From: CAITYL01 sp041651315
GTDB taxonomy: Bacteria; Verrucomicrobiota; Lentisphaeria; Oligosphaerales; CAITYL01
Assembly (NCBI GenBank): GCA_041651315.1
Contig: JBAZJM010000001.1
Location: 38,933 to 102,932 of the forward strand
Reading direction: 5' to 3'
Length of the DNA: 64,000 nucleotides
Shown: positions 7,661 through 16,855 of the stretch, piece after piece
How the letters are laid out: each line of letters opens with the position of its first letter
Numbering within the stretch: position 1 is the first letter of the stretch
The notes under the pieces: model-generated
Database searches by the model: none
What the model was told of the DNA's origin: nothing
What the model saw: only the letters and a program-made list of their open reading frames with translations
Made by a program: the position numbers and the translations under genes

Positions 7661-8733
7661 TGGCTGAAGATTCACTAAGCGGTAGCAAGAAATACTGGAC
7701 TAGACCAGAGAACCTGGTGAAATGGGCTGTCATTGCCGTACTCGGTTATGTCGGGTTCATGTGTCTTGATTCCATTCTTCCGGTGGTAATCCGAGTACTC
7801 GATTTCGCACTTGAAGCCGTTTGGAAAGCAGTTCTATTAGCGGCCATTGCTGGAACCATTTCTTGGGTTATTTTCAGTAACGACCTTCATAGACTAGTTT
7901 GGTATGGATATAGCATGCTGATGGCAAAAGTGACAAATGTTTTTGTCACTATTGATCCAATCGGCGTCATGAAGGCGACAAAAAAGAAATTAATGTCTTA
8001 CTTCGATGAGATTAAAGAATCTCTCGGAGCATTGAGGGGACAAAGAAAATCTCTCATTGAGAAGATTGAAGCTAAGGGTAAGGCTTACGAGCATAGCATG
8101 AGTGTCGCTAGTGCTGCCATGAAGCGACAAGGCGAGAAGGGGATGAAGAAAGAGATCGCTCTTCAATCCCGTAAAGCCAATAGACTTGAAAAGTCGTCAA
8201 TGACCTATCAAGCTCTTCTGAATAAGATCGATGCTCATATTGCTGTCGCTGAAAAGATCATGGAAGCTTCCGAGTTCATGATCGCTGACATTTCCGACAC
8301 GATTGAAGATGAAACTGAAAAGCGTGCTACAATTCACGCTAGTTATAAAGCTATTTCAGCTGCCAAACGGATCCTATTGGTAGGTCGTGATCGTGAGATG
8401 CTCGATCTTGCTATTGAAGCAAATGCTCGTGATTATAACCAAAAACTTGGTGAAATCGAGCAATTCATGGAAGATACCAAGAGTGCCATCACTACGATGG
8501 ATCTTGAGAATGGCATCGTTGAAGAAGATGCTGTCAATCGTTTGAAGGAATGGGAAACCAGAAGTCAAGCCCTACTTGAAGGCGGTACTGGAAAGACTAA
8601 GTATAGAGTTGGTGGGCCAACTCTGCCATCAGCTTTCCGAATCGGCGGCGAAAATACAGATGCTAGCGATATAAACGAAGAGCCAGAAGAAGAGAAACGA
8701 CAATCTTTTGCCGATCTTTTCGATAAAATCTAA
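7660..8733 (+). CDS. Membrane-anchored coiled-coil protein
   Basis: 357 residues. Two hydrophobic segments near the N-terminus (about 22-44 and 55-75) are followed by a long cytoplasmic coiled coil (about 105-290) and a disordered acidic tail ending SFADLFDKI. It could form a scaffold at the inner membrane together with the coiled-coil protein encoded just upstream. Its place before an OmpA-fused binding protein and an ABC transporter suggests an envelope-stress or envelope-spanning transport assembly. This is inference from context; no named family is certain. Confidence 0.6.
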   Translation: MAEDSLSGSKKYWTRPENLVKWAVIAVLGYVGFMCLDSILPVVIRVLDFALEAVWKAVLLAAIAGTISWVIFSNDLHRLVWYGYSMLMAKVTNVFVTIDPIGVMKATKKKLMSYFDEIKESLGALRGQRKSLIEKIEAKGKAYEHSMSVASAAMKRQGEKGMKKEIALQSRKANRLEKSSMTYQALLNKIDAHIAVAEKIMEASEFMIADISDTIEDETEKRATIHASYKAISAAKRILLVGRDREMLDLAIEANARDYNQKLGEIEQFMEDTKSAITTMDLENGIVEEDAVNRLKEWETRSQALLEGGTGKTKYRVGGPTLPSAFRIGGENTDASDINEEPEEEKRQSFADLFDKI

Positions 8734-8759
8734 ACAAATAGGGAATACGAGGAATTAGG

Positions 8760-10322
8760 ATGGCAAAATCATATTCAGTCAATAAGGGACCGATTATCGG
8801 TCTCGTGGTTGTGGTGCTGGCCGTTGTTGGCCTCCTTTATGCTAGGAGTCACGGACTCTTACCGGAAGGAACCAAGGCACAAGATGTTTCTGGTTTGATG
8901 AGCGCCGATCGGGATGCATCTGCTGCACCTGGCTCCAACTCATCCGCGAATAAGTGCTTGGAGATCGGTGTTGTCACTTGGGGCGGTTATGTTGGTGGTC
9001 AGTACTGGAATCAAGGATTCAAAGATAATCCGAATTCTCGATTCCATCAGGATGGGATTTGTGTCAATTTCCATCTAATGGATGATTTTGCAGCAAGTCG
9101 TGCAGCTTTTAAAGCTGGGAAGATGGACCTCATGTGGGTTACCATCGATGCATTCCCAACAGAATCCGGCGGTTTTGGGGAGCCAGTCGGGTTCCTTTTC
9201 CAGGCTGACTGGTCTCGTGGTGGTGATGCGATTGTATCAAGAGCAGGCATCAATTCAGCTGGTGACCTAGCTGGTAAAAAGATAGTGGTGGCTGAGGGAA
9301 CCCCGAGCCATACTTTCTTGCTTTGGATGCTTGACATGGCCGGCATCTCTCTCATGGACGTCACCCTCGTTAAGGTGAATTCAGCAGCTGATGCTGCGCC
9401 TATCTTTAAATCGAATCAAGCAGACGCAGCGGTACTCTGGTCTCCTGACGATAAGAGCTGTGTCGATGCCGTTAAGAACTCCAAAATTCTGGTGAGCACC
9501 AAACAGGCAACACACATCATTGCCGATGGCTTCATGGTTAAGGAATCTACCTACAATAAACGTAGGGATGAATTAACGAAGTTGGTCCGAGGTTGGTTGA
9601 AGGGTGCTGCTGAGATTAATGGATCTGATGCTATCAAGCTTCAGGCAGCAAAGATCCTATCCGAAGGTCTCGGTTCAACTACTGTTGACGACAGTTTGGC
9701 TGCCATCAATAACACGCGTCTTGCGACGTACGGTGATAACCTCGAATTTTTCGGTCTCGATAGTTCTTACACAGGAGTCACTGGGGAGGCTCTTTATAAG
9801 AAGATGTCAGTCGTTTATGGTAAGCTAAATCTTGCCAAAAATCCTCCGCCATGGGAGAAGATTGCTCATCCAGATTTCATCCAGAATTTGGGTCTTGAAA
9901 AAGAGACAGGCATGGCTCCTGAAAAGAAGGTTACTTTCACAGCTCCGACTTCGAAAACTGTGCAAGCTAAAGCTATCGCTAGTAAGCCTGTGAAAGTTTC
10001 TTTTGCAACTGGCGTGTCAACACTTGACGATAACGCAAAAAGCATCATAGACATGCTCTTTGTGGAACAGGCAAAAGCTTTCCCGACTTCACGTATTCGT
10101 ATTGAAGGCAATACTGATTCAACCGGTAGTGCTGAAAACAATCGTCGAATCAGTAAGGAACGAGCACAGGCTGTTGTAAGTTATCTGGTATCTCAACATC
10201 AAATGGATAAGAATCGATTTGTTGTTGTAGGCAACGGTCCTGACAAGCCTTTGTGCACTGAAGAAACACCAGCTTGTTTCACCAAAAATCGTCGTACTGA
10301 TTTTCAGATCTTGGAAAACTAA
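8760..10322 (+). CDS. Substrate-binding protein (NMT1/TauA-like) fused to OmpA domain
   Basis: 520 residues. An N-terminal hydrophobic anchor (about 10-30) is followed by a periplasmic type-II binding domain (about 65-370) with the pattern of nitrate/sulphonate/thiamine-precursor binding proteins: GDLAGKKIVVAEGTPSH, then ADAAVLWSPDD. The C-terminal 110 residues are an OmpA peptidoglycan-binding domain: IRIEGNTDSTGSAENNR, SKERAQAVVSYL and the closing NRRTDFQI. The protein would be tethered to both inner membrane and cell wall. Permease and ATPase genes follow directly. The ligand cannot be told from sequence. A complete transporter set is unusual in a phage. Confidence 0.85.
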   Translation: MAKSYSVNKGPIIGLVVVVLAVVGLLYARSHGLLPEGTKAQDVSGLMSADRDASAAPGSNSSANKCLEIGVVTWGGYVGGQYWNQGFKDNPNSRFHQDGICVNFHLMDDFAASRAAFKAGKMDLMWVTIDAFPTESGGFGEPVGFLFQADWSRGGDAIVSRAGINSAGDLAGKKIVVAEGTPSHTFLLWMLDMAGISLMDVTLVKVNSAADAAPIFKSNQADAAVLWSPDDKSCVDAVKNSKILVSTKQATHIIADGFMVKESTYNKRRDELTKLVRGWLKGAAEINGSDAIKLQAAKILSEGLGSTTVDDSLAAINNTRLATYGDNLEFFGLDSSYTGVTGEALYKKMSVVYGKLNLAKNPPPWEKIAHPDFIQNLGLEKETGMAPEKKVTFTAPTSKTVQAKAIASKPVKVSFATGVSTLDDNAKSIIDMLFVEQAKAFPTSRIRIEGNTDSTGSAENNRRISKERAQAVVSYLVSQHQMDKNRFVVVGNGPDKPLCTEETPACFTKNRRTDFQILEN

Positions 10323-10326
10323 AATC

Positions 10327-11190
10327 ATGATCCTCCCTCTAATTGCTGGACTCGTTGTTTGCTTAGTTATTACCGTGATAATGGCGTTATTGAATGCCGC
10401 CATACCACGTCTCTTTGAAATTAGAGGGAGTCTAAGCGAGAGAATGTCAATAACTCTTCAGGTCGTTGGCATTCTCTTGATCGTGGTAATCTGGTGGGGA
10501 ATCTGTGCAACAGGACTTACGACCCCACAAATCTTGCCGTCGCCAATAACTGTTCTTAAGGTTTTTCCTGAATTACACTATCAGGATGCATTAATACTTA
10601 ATCTTCTTTATTCTCTATTACTGAATTCTCTTGGTTATTTAGAAGCTATAGCCGTATGTCTACCGATCGGTTTTGTTATTGGAATGATCCCACTCTTTAG
10701 GGAGATGTTCAATAAAATCATTGATTCAACTAGATTTGTGCCATTAACAGCTGTCACATGTTTGTTTATAGCTTGGTGTGGCATTGAAAATAATATGAAA
10801 GTTCAATTTTTGGCTTTCGGTATTATTGTTTACTTATTACCGGTTGTTATTCAAAGAGTCAGTGAAGTTCCTGAAGTTTATCAACAAACAGCTTTTACTT
10901 TAGGGGCTTCAAAATGGCAAATGTTTAAGACGGCTTTCTTCCCCTATGTTTTAGGAAGAGTTGTCCAAGACATTAGAGTCCTGGTTGCAATTTCTTGGAC
11001 TTACATAATCATTGCTGAAATGTTGAATAATACTGGGGGCATTGGCGGGATCATTTACGTCGCAGGAATACGTCAAGGACGAACCGATAAAATATTCGCA
11101 CTTCTGTTTGTGATTGTAGTTATCGGATTTTGTCAGGACAAAATTTTTCAGTGGTTGGACAAAGTTGTCAACCCTTCCAAGTACGCCTGA
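10327..11190 (+). CDS. ABC transporter permease, TauC/SsuC type
   Basis: 287 residues with about six hydrophobic segments. It carries the cytoplasmic EAA-loop pattern of binding-protein-dependent permeases (VYQQTAFTLGASKWQMF followed by a Pro and Leu-Gly) that docks on the ATPase. TTPQILPSP and AISWTYIIIAEM are also typical of the nitrate/taurine/sulphonate permease group. It begins four bases after the stop of the binding-protein gene and ends six bases before the ATPase gene, so the three form one operon. A homodimer in the inner membrane is expected. Confidence 0.85.
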   Translation: MILPLIAGLVVCLVITVIMALLNAAIPRLFEIRGSLSERMSITLQVVGILLIVVIWWGICATGLTTPQILPSPITVLKVFPELHYQDALILNLLYSLLLNSLGYLEAIAVCLPIGFVIGMIPLFREMFNKIIDSTRFVPLTAVTCLFIAWCGIENNMKVQFLAFGIIVYLLPVVIQRVSEVPEVYQQTAFTLGASKWQMFKTAFFPYVLGRVVQDIRVLVAISWTYIIIAEMLNNTGGIGGIIYVAGIRQGRTDKIFALLFVIVVIGFCQDKIFQWLDKVVNPSKYA

Positions 11191-11196
11191 GGAAAT

Positions 11197-12000
11197 ATGC
11201 AAGCTGTAAAAATGGTTAATACGGAACTTCCTGACGTTTTAGAACTTAGGAATGTTCGTCAAGTTTATAAAGACAAAAAAACCGGGAAAGAGAATACCGT
11301 TATTGATGATTTAAATCTCTTGATTGAAGACGCTCCCGGTAAAGGAGAATTTATCGTTGTTCTCGGTTCATCCGGATGTGGGAAAAGTCATATCCTTCGT
11401 TATATTAGTGGGATCCAGACTCCGACTTCTGGAGAAGTTCTTATCGGTGGTCGTCCACTTCAGCGTAGTGATCGTGTTGGAATGGTATTTCAAGCATACT
11501 CCTCGATGGAGCATTATACTGTTCTAGAAAATGTTGCTCTCGGTCTTCGTTATAGGGGAGTTTCGAAAAAAGAACGTGAAGCAAAAGCTATGGAAATGAT
11601 CGTTAAGGTTGGTTTGGAAGGGCATGAACATAAATATGCCAAATACCCAAACCTTTCCGGCGGTCAATTACAAAGAGTAGCTATCGCTCGAAGTCTTGCT
11701 TATGAAAGTAAAATTCTGCTCATGGATGAGCCTTTCGGTGCTTTAGACATCGAGACTCGTACTCAAATGCAGGATCTTTTAGCTGATATTTGGTTGAGTA
11801 TTACTCCAACCATCATAATGGTTACGCATGATATTGCTGAAGCTGTTTATCTAGGTGATACTATTTACGTCATGAGACGTAATCCGGGAAATATTGCTAA
11901 AGATTTCAAGTCTCCTCTTCCTCTCGAACGGAATAGAAAAATGAAACGTAGCCCGGAGTTCATTCAGACTGTTCATGAGATCGAAGATTTCATGGCTTGA
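11197..12000 (+). CDS. ABC transporter ATP-binding protein, TauB/SsuB type
   Basis: 267 residues, normal length for the family. Walker A is GSSGCGKSH, with His where Thr is usual after the GKS; Q-loop VFQAYSSM; signature LSGGQLQRVAIAR; Walker B LLMDEPFGALD; H-loop MVTHDIAEA. All catalytic residues are otherwise present, so it should be an active ATPase driving the neighbouring permease. GAGGAAAT gives a ribosome binding site before the ATG at 11197. Last gene of the five-gene operon. Confidence 0.9.
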   Translation: MQAVKMVNTELPDVLELRNVRQVYKDKKTGKENTVIDDLNLLIEDAPGKGEFIVVLGSSGCGKSHILRYISGIQTPTSGEVLIGGRPLQRSDRVGMVFQAYSSMEHYTVLENVALGLRYRGVSKKEREAKAMEMIVKVGLEGHEHKYAKYPNLSGGQLQRVAIARSLAYESKILLMDEPFGALDIETRTQMQDLLADIWLSITPTIIMVTHDIAEAVYLGDTIYVMRRNPGNIAKDFKSPLPLERNRKMKRSPEFIQTVHEIEDFMA

Positions 12001-12009
12001 AAGTCATTT

Positions 12010-12606
12010 ATGAACTTTGAAGTAACAATTACCGTAATTAAGTATAAAACTGATGAATCAGGTGAGGCCGTTGATACAGGAATGGTGCCTAGACGGAAAA
12101 AGTTTAGCGCATGTTATCAAGTCCCTTACTGGCTTTTAACTAATCGTAGTCTTGTTAGCCACGGTGATACGGAAGAAGAGGCTGTAGAAAAGCTAAAAGA
12201 GATGATAAAGGCTTTTCATGCAAGTATTCTTCTGACAAGCATGTCTGAACGTACCATAGAATTCGATGATAATTCTATGGAGTTCATCGTTGAAACACCG
12301 CATCAAAAACCAGAAATTTGTCTCGATTGTTCTAAATGCAAATTCGTGAACGTTGAGGGTGCAAGATTCTGCGCTAGCTGTGGAGCAGAATTAATTGCAA
12401 TGGAAAACGTTCCGATGGCAAAAATGCCAAATGTCGTTGATGTGGCGATAAAAAGAATCAGTGAAACAAATAGACTCGGAAATCGTGCTCTATTATTGAC
12501 TACCATCATAGTCAGAATTAAAGAAATAGTCACTGATGACGGGGTTAGTCCGGAATCAATGACTGCAGAAATAAGACAGCTTTTAGTTGATCATGGATTC
12601 TTGTGA
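12010..12606 (+). CDS. Zinc-ribbon protein, 198 aa
   Basis: The N-terminal 100 residues look like a beta-rich domain of unknown family. A zinc ribbon follows at about 100-125 (CSKC then CASCG with a FVNVEGARF spacer, like the common bacterial zinc-ribbon module), then a helical C-terminal region. It starts 10 bases after the ABC ATPase gene, so it may belong to the same transcript. The next gene overlaps by GTGA. Confidence 0.6.
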   Translation: MNFEVTITVIKYKTDESGEAVDTGMVPRRKKFSACYQVPYWLLTNRSLVSHGDTEEEAVEKLKEMIKAFHASILLTSMSERTIEFDDNSMEFIVETPHQKPEICLDCSKCKFVNVEGARFCASCGAELIAMENVPMAKMPNVVDVAIKRISETNRLGNRALLLTTIIVRIKEIVTDDGVSPESMTAEIRQLLVDHGFL

Positions 12607-12794
12607 TTCCTAAAGGAAGACCCGTCGGATTCACTGAAGAGGATGAACAAGCTCTTCGTGCAGAGTTCACTTTTGCCGGTAGTTGCGGCTGTGATGGTGC
12701 TTACGATGACGGCTGTCCATTCTGTAATAGCAAAAAATTCGATGAATGGTGGCTCAAACGTCGTCTCGAGAGATCAAAACTAAGGATTGTTTGA
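12603..12794 (+). CDS. Small cysteine-containing protein, 63 aa
   Basis: GTG start overlapping the previous stop (GTGA). Four Cys in the middle (CGCDG, then CPFC) suggest a zinc knuckle, followed by a very basic helical end (KRRLERSKLRIV). It could bind nucleic acid. Its 3' end overlaps the convergent gene by 15 bp. Confidence 0.5.
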   Translation: MIPKGRPVGFTEEDEQALRAEFTFAGSCGCDGAYDDGCPFCNSKKFDEWWLKRRLERSKLRIV

Positions 12795-13235
12795 ACGTCG
12801 TTTCAAATCTCTCAGTAAAGCCGTCATACCGAAATAAACAATGACGAATCCGGTTACCCAAAAGACTCCTTCTATATAAGGTCGTCCATAATCAGGGTTC
12901 TCTTTCTGGATAACTCCGACTGAAACTCTTGATTCATGAGCTTTGGTGATTATCTTCTTAATTCCGTCAGCTAGTCTTCCTTCATTGAAGTCTGAGTTTC
13001 CAGCTTTCATTATATTTTGCCAAGCTGACTTCGGTATATTAAGATTATCACCGAAATAAACGGATACTTCACTTGTAACTGAATTGATTTCTATCACAAG
13101 TGAATTTCTAACGTTAACTGCCTGATTCGAGTCAATGAATATTTCGACATCGAACGGCCAAGATTTAGCAGCTGTTATAAGAACAAGTTCATCGTCAGCT
13201 TGTATGATATCGGAGTTATCAACTATCTTTATCAC
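12780..13235 (-). CDS. TPM-domain-like tail-anchored membrane protein
   Basis: 151 residues. The soluble part carries a pattern like the C-terminal half of TPM (YgcG-type) domains: VSVYFGDNL, then SDFNEGRLADGIKKIITK. One hydrophobic segment (about 123-142) and a basic tail follow, giving an inner-membrane tail anchor. TPM proteins are linked to membrane protein turnover in other organisms; here the family call is tentative. Transcribed against its neighbours. Confidence 0.45.
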   Translation of the reverse strand: MIKIVDNSDIIQADDELVLITAAKSWPFDVEIFIDSNQAVNVRNSLVIEINSVTSEVSVYFGDNLNIPKSAWQNIMKAGNSDFNEGRLADGIKKIITKAHESRVSVGVIQKENPDYGRPYIEGVFWVTGFVIVYFGMTALLRDLKRRSNNP

Positions 13236-13323
13236 ACTGGATGATATGAAGCTGTAATATTAATTTTCAGTGTTCCAGCATCATACGGTATGTTAGTGTA
13301 ATTTTGTCGCATAGGAGAATTAC

Positions 13324-14601
13324 GTGATATCAAGATATTCTGATCCAGAAATGACTGAACTCTGGTCTGATGAATGGAGGTTGAATACTTGGTTCAACAT
13401 AGAATATACCTTTCTTGAAACGATGGAAGAACTTGGCTGTGTGCCCGAAGGAACAGCTGAGCATATCAGACTAAATTGTATCCCTCTCGATTATAGACGA
13501 ATTGCTGAACTTGAAGTCGAGACTCGTCATGAAGTTATTGCTTTCATCTTCCATCTCGAGGAGAAATCGGGTGATTTAGGAAGATGGATTCATTACGGGA
13601 TGACTTCTTCTGATTTAGTTGACACAGCACTAGCCGTAATGTTGAAAAGAGCGACTTTCATATTAATCAATCGACTCGATAAGTTGTGTGCTGTGTTGTT
13701 CGGGCTTGTAAAAGAGTATGCGAATGTCCCGATGATCGGGCGAACTCATGGAATGCATGCCGAACCTTTAACACTCGGATTTGTTTTAGCGAGCCATCTT
13801 TGCGAATTGAAGAGGGGAATTGATCATCTCAAAATCGCTGAGAAACAAATTTCCGTCGGAAAAGCTTCCGGGGCTGTCGGTACTGGTTCCCATTTACATC
13901 AAGAATTTGAAAAAATTGCATTAGATAAACTCGGTCTCATTCCTGAAACGATTTCAACACAGGTTGTTGCACGGGATAGACACGCTTATTATTTTTCAAT
14001 GCTCGCTCTTGTAGCGTCGGGACTTGAGAGGCTCGCTCTAAATGTTCGTCATTGGAGCAGAACTGAAGTCGGAGAAGCCGCTGAAGATTTTAAGCCAGGA
14101 CAGGGCGGTTCTTCTGCAATGCCACATAAGAAGAATCCGATTTCTGCAGAAAATATCTGTGGAATTTCGCGTCTCATCCGAGCATACGTAGCACCATCAT
14201 TTGAAAATATTCCACTTTGGCATGAAAGGGATATATCTCATTCATCAGTAGAGCGTGTTGCTTTTCCTGATGCAACTACCCTTCTTGCTTATATGATTGG
14301 AAGAACCGAAACCCTGATGAAGGGTATTCATTTTAATCTTGAAGGGATAAGTAGTAATATCATCATGAGTTCTGAACGTGCTAGAAGTGAGGATGTCCTT
14401 CTTGCATTAATAAGAGCTGGCATGAGTCGGCGCACTGCTTATTATCATATACAGCAGGCTACGAAAAAAGAATCGTTCCGTAAAGCGTTGAAAAACAACA
14501 AAGAGATCGTAGATCTTCTCAGTCAAGGCGGAATTGATGATTGTTTAGATTCAAATGTTGCATTCCAGAGCTGCGTGAGAATTATAGATAGTAAAATATA
14601 A
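13324..14601 (+). CDS. purB: Adenylosuccinate lyase
   Basis: 425 residues, full length for the fumarase/aspartase-superfamily lyase that splits adenylosuccinate to AMP (and SAICAR to AICAR). The signature loop SSAMPHKKNP is intact, with GRTHGMHAEP and TSSDLVDTA conserved upstream and a catalytic His region in each. GTG start with AGGAG at a good distance. TAGTGTAATTTTG about 25 nt upstream resembles the recurring promoter element. In a phage it would boost adenine nucleotide supply; it could also serve adenylosuccinate-type base modification, but no PurZ-like gene is in this window. Confidence 0.92.
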   Translation: MISRYSDPEMTELWSDEWRLNTWFNIEYTFLETMEELGCVPEGTAEHIRLNCIPLDYRRIAELEVETRHEVIAFIFHLEEKSGDLGRWIHYGMTSSDLVDTALAVMLKRATFILINRLDKLCAVLFGLVKEYANVPMIGRTHGMHAEPLTLGFVLASHLCELKRGIDHLKIAEKQISVGKASGAVGTGSHLHQEFEKIALDKLGLIPETISTQVVARDRHAYYFSMLALVASGLERLALNVRHWSRTEVGEAAEDFKPGQGGSSAMPHKKNPISAENICGISRLIRAYVAPSFENIPLWHERDISHSSVERVAFPDATTLLAYMIGRTETLMKGIHFNLEGISSNIIMSSERARSEDVLLALIRAGMSRRTAYYHIQQATKKESFRKALKNNKEIVDLLSQGGIDDCLDSNVAFQSCVRIIDSKI

Positions 14602-14602
14602 T

Positions 14603-14902
14603 ATGAAATTAAACCACGACGCTGCAAAACGAGAAGCACTTCGAATTCAAGAAGAATACCCGAAGTTAATTCAACCGAATAAAACAACCACTAATCTAGC
14701 TCTATGTTATCTTGATCTTCTTTCAAAAATGGGTAGTAGTGATACGCTAAAGCCTGAATTAGAAGAAGAGGATGATGAGGGTGGAAATTGTCAACACTGT
14801 GGTTTACCCTGTTTCGGATCCCGTTGTCTCACTTGTGTCGAAAAAATGAAAGTTAAGTACGGACTTGACCCACGCGGGTGGCCTGACAGTGGACCCTGCT
14901 AG
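14603..14902 (+). CDS. Zinc-finger-like protein, 99 aa
   Basis: Helical N-terminal half, acidic linker (EEEDDEGG), then CQHCG, C and CLTC: at least five Cys in 20 residues, a probable zinc ribbon. It starts one base after the purB stop, so it is co-transcribed with it. Function unknown. Confidence 0.5.
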   Translation: MKLNHDAAKREALRIQEEYPKLIQPNKTTTNLALCYLDLLSKMGSSDTLKPELEEEDDEGGNCQHCGLPCFGSRCLTCVEKMKVKYGLDPRGWPDSGPC

Positions 14903-14917
14903 AAAAGTGATGAGTAT

Positions 14918-15553
14918 ATGATTATTTTCATTTGGCTGTTAAATTTCTTCATCTCAGTTCTCAATGCTTGGGGATGTGGTAAATCTTGGACTGAGACAAA
15001 AGCAGTCGGAAAATTTCCTCATCTTTTGAATTGGTGTGGTGCCATCATGTCAGCCATTGGCTTTACATGGTGTTACATGCTGATCGCTGGATGGATTGGA
15101 TATACCATCCCGTTTGATCATAAAGTTCACGGAGTTACTGTGAACTCCCCATATTTTAATGAGAAAGATCTCTCATTCTTTTTTGATATGGGATATGTAA
15201 TTCTGGTTGTTCCCCTGATTGGTTCGGGGATGGTCATCACGGTCAATTCTTGGTGTGTTGCGTGGCGTAGCCGGACATTCGGAGATTCTGCTGTTGCGGC
15301 ATATAATACTTTCGCCATGTACGAAAATATATACTCGGCAGTTACAGAATCAGCTGGCGTATTCGGAAGAATCAACAGCTATTCTAAGTCTTCATCGAGT
15401 AGTAGTGATAGTGATGATAAAGAAAGCTGGATACTCATGCTAGTTTTAGCATGTTTTATTGGTGGAGTTCTTACCACCAAGTGGATAATCAAGAAAACTC
15501 AACTATCAACAGCATATGATCGAAGATACCAATACGAAACTTCTAAAATATAG
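14918..15553 (+). CDS. Multi-pass membrane protein, 211 aa
   Basis: Four hydrophobic segments (about 2-20, 38-62, 90-110 and 168-187) separated by a periplasmic-like loop (FDHKVHGVTV) and a Ser/Asp-rich cytoplasmic loop with a run of serines. It resembles conserved membrane proteins of unknown role in large phages, but I cannot name a family. Same direction as purB and probably in its operon. Confidence 0.55.
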   Translation: MIIFIWLLNFFISVLNAWGCGKSWTETKAVGKFPHLLNWCGAIMSAIGFTWCYMLIAGWIGYTIPFDHKVHGVTVNSPYFNEKDLSFFFDMGYVILVVPLIGSGMVITVNSWCVAWRSRTFGDSAVAAYNTFAMYENIYSAVTESAGVFGRINSYSKSSSSSSDSDDKESWILMLVLACFIGGVLTTKWIIKKTQLSTAYDRRYQYETSKI

Positions 15554-15560
15554 GTAAATA

Positions 15561-15830
15561 GTGCTGAAGGAAAAAAGAGACGAAGCTGCCGCGCTATTGG
15601 CAAAAGCAAAAGCCATTCATGCTAAAAGAAATAATCAGATGAATGGCGCTTATAAGGCGATTTGGGCTGCTGTAGGTATCGATGGGAATCATGCAACTGG
15701 AGATTTTGCATGCAATTGTTTCAAAGCAGCCCGTTCATCGACTAACAAATCCGGTAAAAGAGGTCATAGACCGATAACAGATGAAGACTGGGTTATGGCC
15801 ATAGAAATGACAAAGACTCTTTCATCATAG
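15561..15830 (+). CDS. Hypothetical basic protein, 89 aa
   Basis: GTG start with an AGG-containing site a few bases upstream. Lys/Ala-rich helical N-terminus, a CNC pair in the middle and a GKRGHRP basic stretch. No family recognised; nucleic-acid binding is possible. Confidence 0.5.
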   Translation: MLKEKRDEAAALLAKAKAIHAKRNNQMNGAYKAIWAAVGIDGNHATGDFACNCFKAARSSTNKSGKRGHRPITDEDWVMAIEMTKTLSS

Positions 15831-15832
15831 AC

Positions 15833-15860
15833 TTGACTCAGTAAATCAACTATCCATACT
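15833..15860 (+). promoter_or_regulatory. Sigma70-like promoter before ruvB
   Basis: TTGACT (15833-15838), 16-nt spacer, CATACT (15855-15860). The expected transcription start, about 15867, falls on or just before the GTG (15868) and ATG (15874) candidate starts of ruvB, so the message would have almost no leader. Confidence 0.45.
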
Positions 15861-15867
15861 CGTATTA

Positions 15868-16827
15868 GTGGGTATGGAACAAGCCAAAGAAATCCAATCT
15901 GATGATGACAGAGCTCTTCGACCGAAGAGCCTCGCTAATTTCTTAGGCCAAGAAGCAGTCAAGCAGAATCTCGCGATTTGTACGGCATCGGCTCTAGCTC
16001 GTGGTGAGTCACTCGATCACGTTCTACTCAGTGGCCCTCCTGGTCTCGGAAAGACTACATTAGCTGAGATTCTCGCTAATGAGATGGGTGCTAAGTTAGT
16101 CGTATTGAATGCACCATCGATTAAATCAAAGGGTGAGATTGTATCGGTTTTAGTCAATCTCAGTCGTGGTGACATCCTGTTTATTGATGAGATCCACGCT
16201 CTTCATCCAAAGATTGCCGAGATCCTCTATCCGGCTCTTGAAGATTTTAAACTCGAAATTGTTGCGGCAAATCAAGCCGTCAAGATAAAACTCGAGCCTT
16301 TCACGATGATCGGTGCTACGACAAGCGCCGGTAAATTGCCTCGTCCTCTGCGTGATCGATTCGGCATCATCTGTGAAATGCAGCCGTATTCTGAAGATGA
16401 ATTGATCCAAATTATTTTTGGATCAGCTGATAAGCTTGGTCTTGAGTTAGAAGAGACTGGCGCTAGGGAGCTCGCACGCCGAAGTCGTGGAACTCCTCGT
16501 ATTGCAAATCGTCTTCTCAGGCGGGTTAGGGACTATTCTCATTCGCTGAATTGTTCGGCGGATGACCGAGTAGTTAATATAACCTGCAATAATCTTGGTA
16601 TAGATTCAGCTGGTCTCGACACTGCAAGTCAAAAGTATCTTCTTGCGCTCGTTGACCGTTCAACCCCGGTTGCCCTCAACACTCTCGTCTCGCTTCTCGG
16701 AGAGGCAAAGGATGTGGTTGAAGATATGATTGAACCTTATCTCATGTCCATCGGTTTCATCGAGAAGACTCCGAAAGGTCGTATTGCAACATCAGCTGGT
16801 CGACAGCACCTGCGGTTGGAGCATTGA
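15868..16827 (+). CDS. ruvB: Holliday junction branch-migration helicase RuvB
   Basis: 319 residues, close to bacterial RuvB. Walker A GPPGLGKTT, Walker B LFIDEIHAL, sensor 1 MIGATTSAGKLP and the sensor-2 stretch RSRGTPRIANRLLRR are present, with a C-terminal winged helix (FIEKTPKGRIAT). It forms a hexameric motor driving branch migration. RuvC is encoded at 21.7 kb and a RuvA-domain-III-like protein at 27.2 kb; no full RuvA is seen. GTG at 15868 or ATG at 15874 are both possible starts. GC-rich codon use suggests good expression. Confidence 0.93.
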   Translation: MGMEQAKEIQSDDDRALRPKSLANFLGQEAVKQNLAICTASALARGESLDHVLLSGPPGLGKTTLAEILANEMGAKLVVLNAPSIKSKGEIVSVLVNLSRGDILFIDEIHALHPKIAEILYPALEDFKLEIVAANQAVKIKLEPFTMIGATTSAGKLPRPLRDRFGIICEMQPYSEDELIQIIFGSADKLGLELEETGARELARRSRGTPRIANRLLRRVRDYSHSLNCSADDRVVNITCNNLGIDSAGLDTASQKYLLALVDRSTPVALNTLVSLLGEAKDVVEDMIEPYLMSIGFIEKTPKGRIATSAGRQHLRLEH

Positions 16828-16855
16828 GATCCGGAAATCAATAATCTGAGTCAGT

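Noticed and set aside
8760..12000. Bacterial contamination as the source of the ABC operon
   Set aside because: Codon use, spacing style and AGTGTA-type upstream element match the flanking phage genes; cannot be fully excluded without read data.
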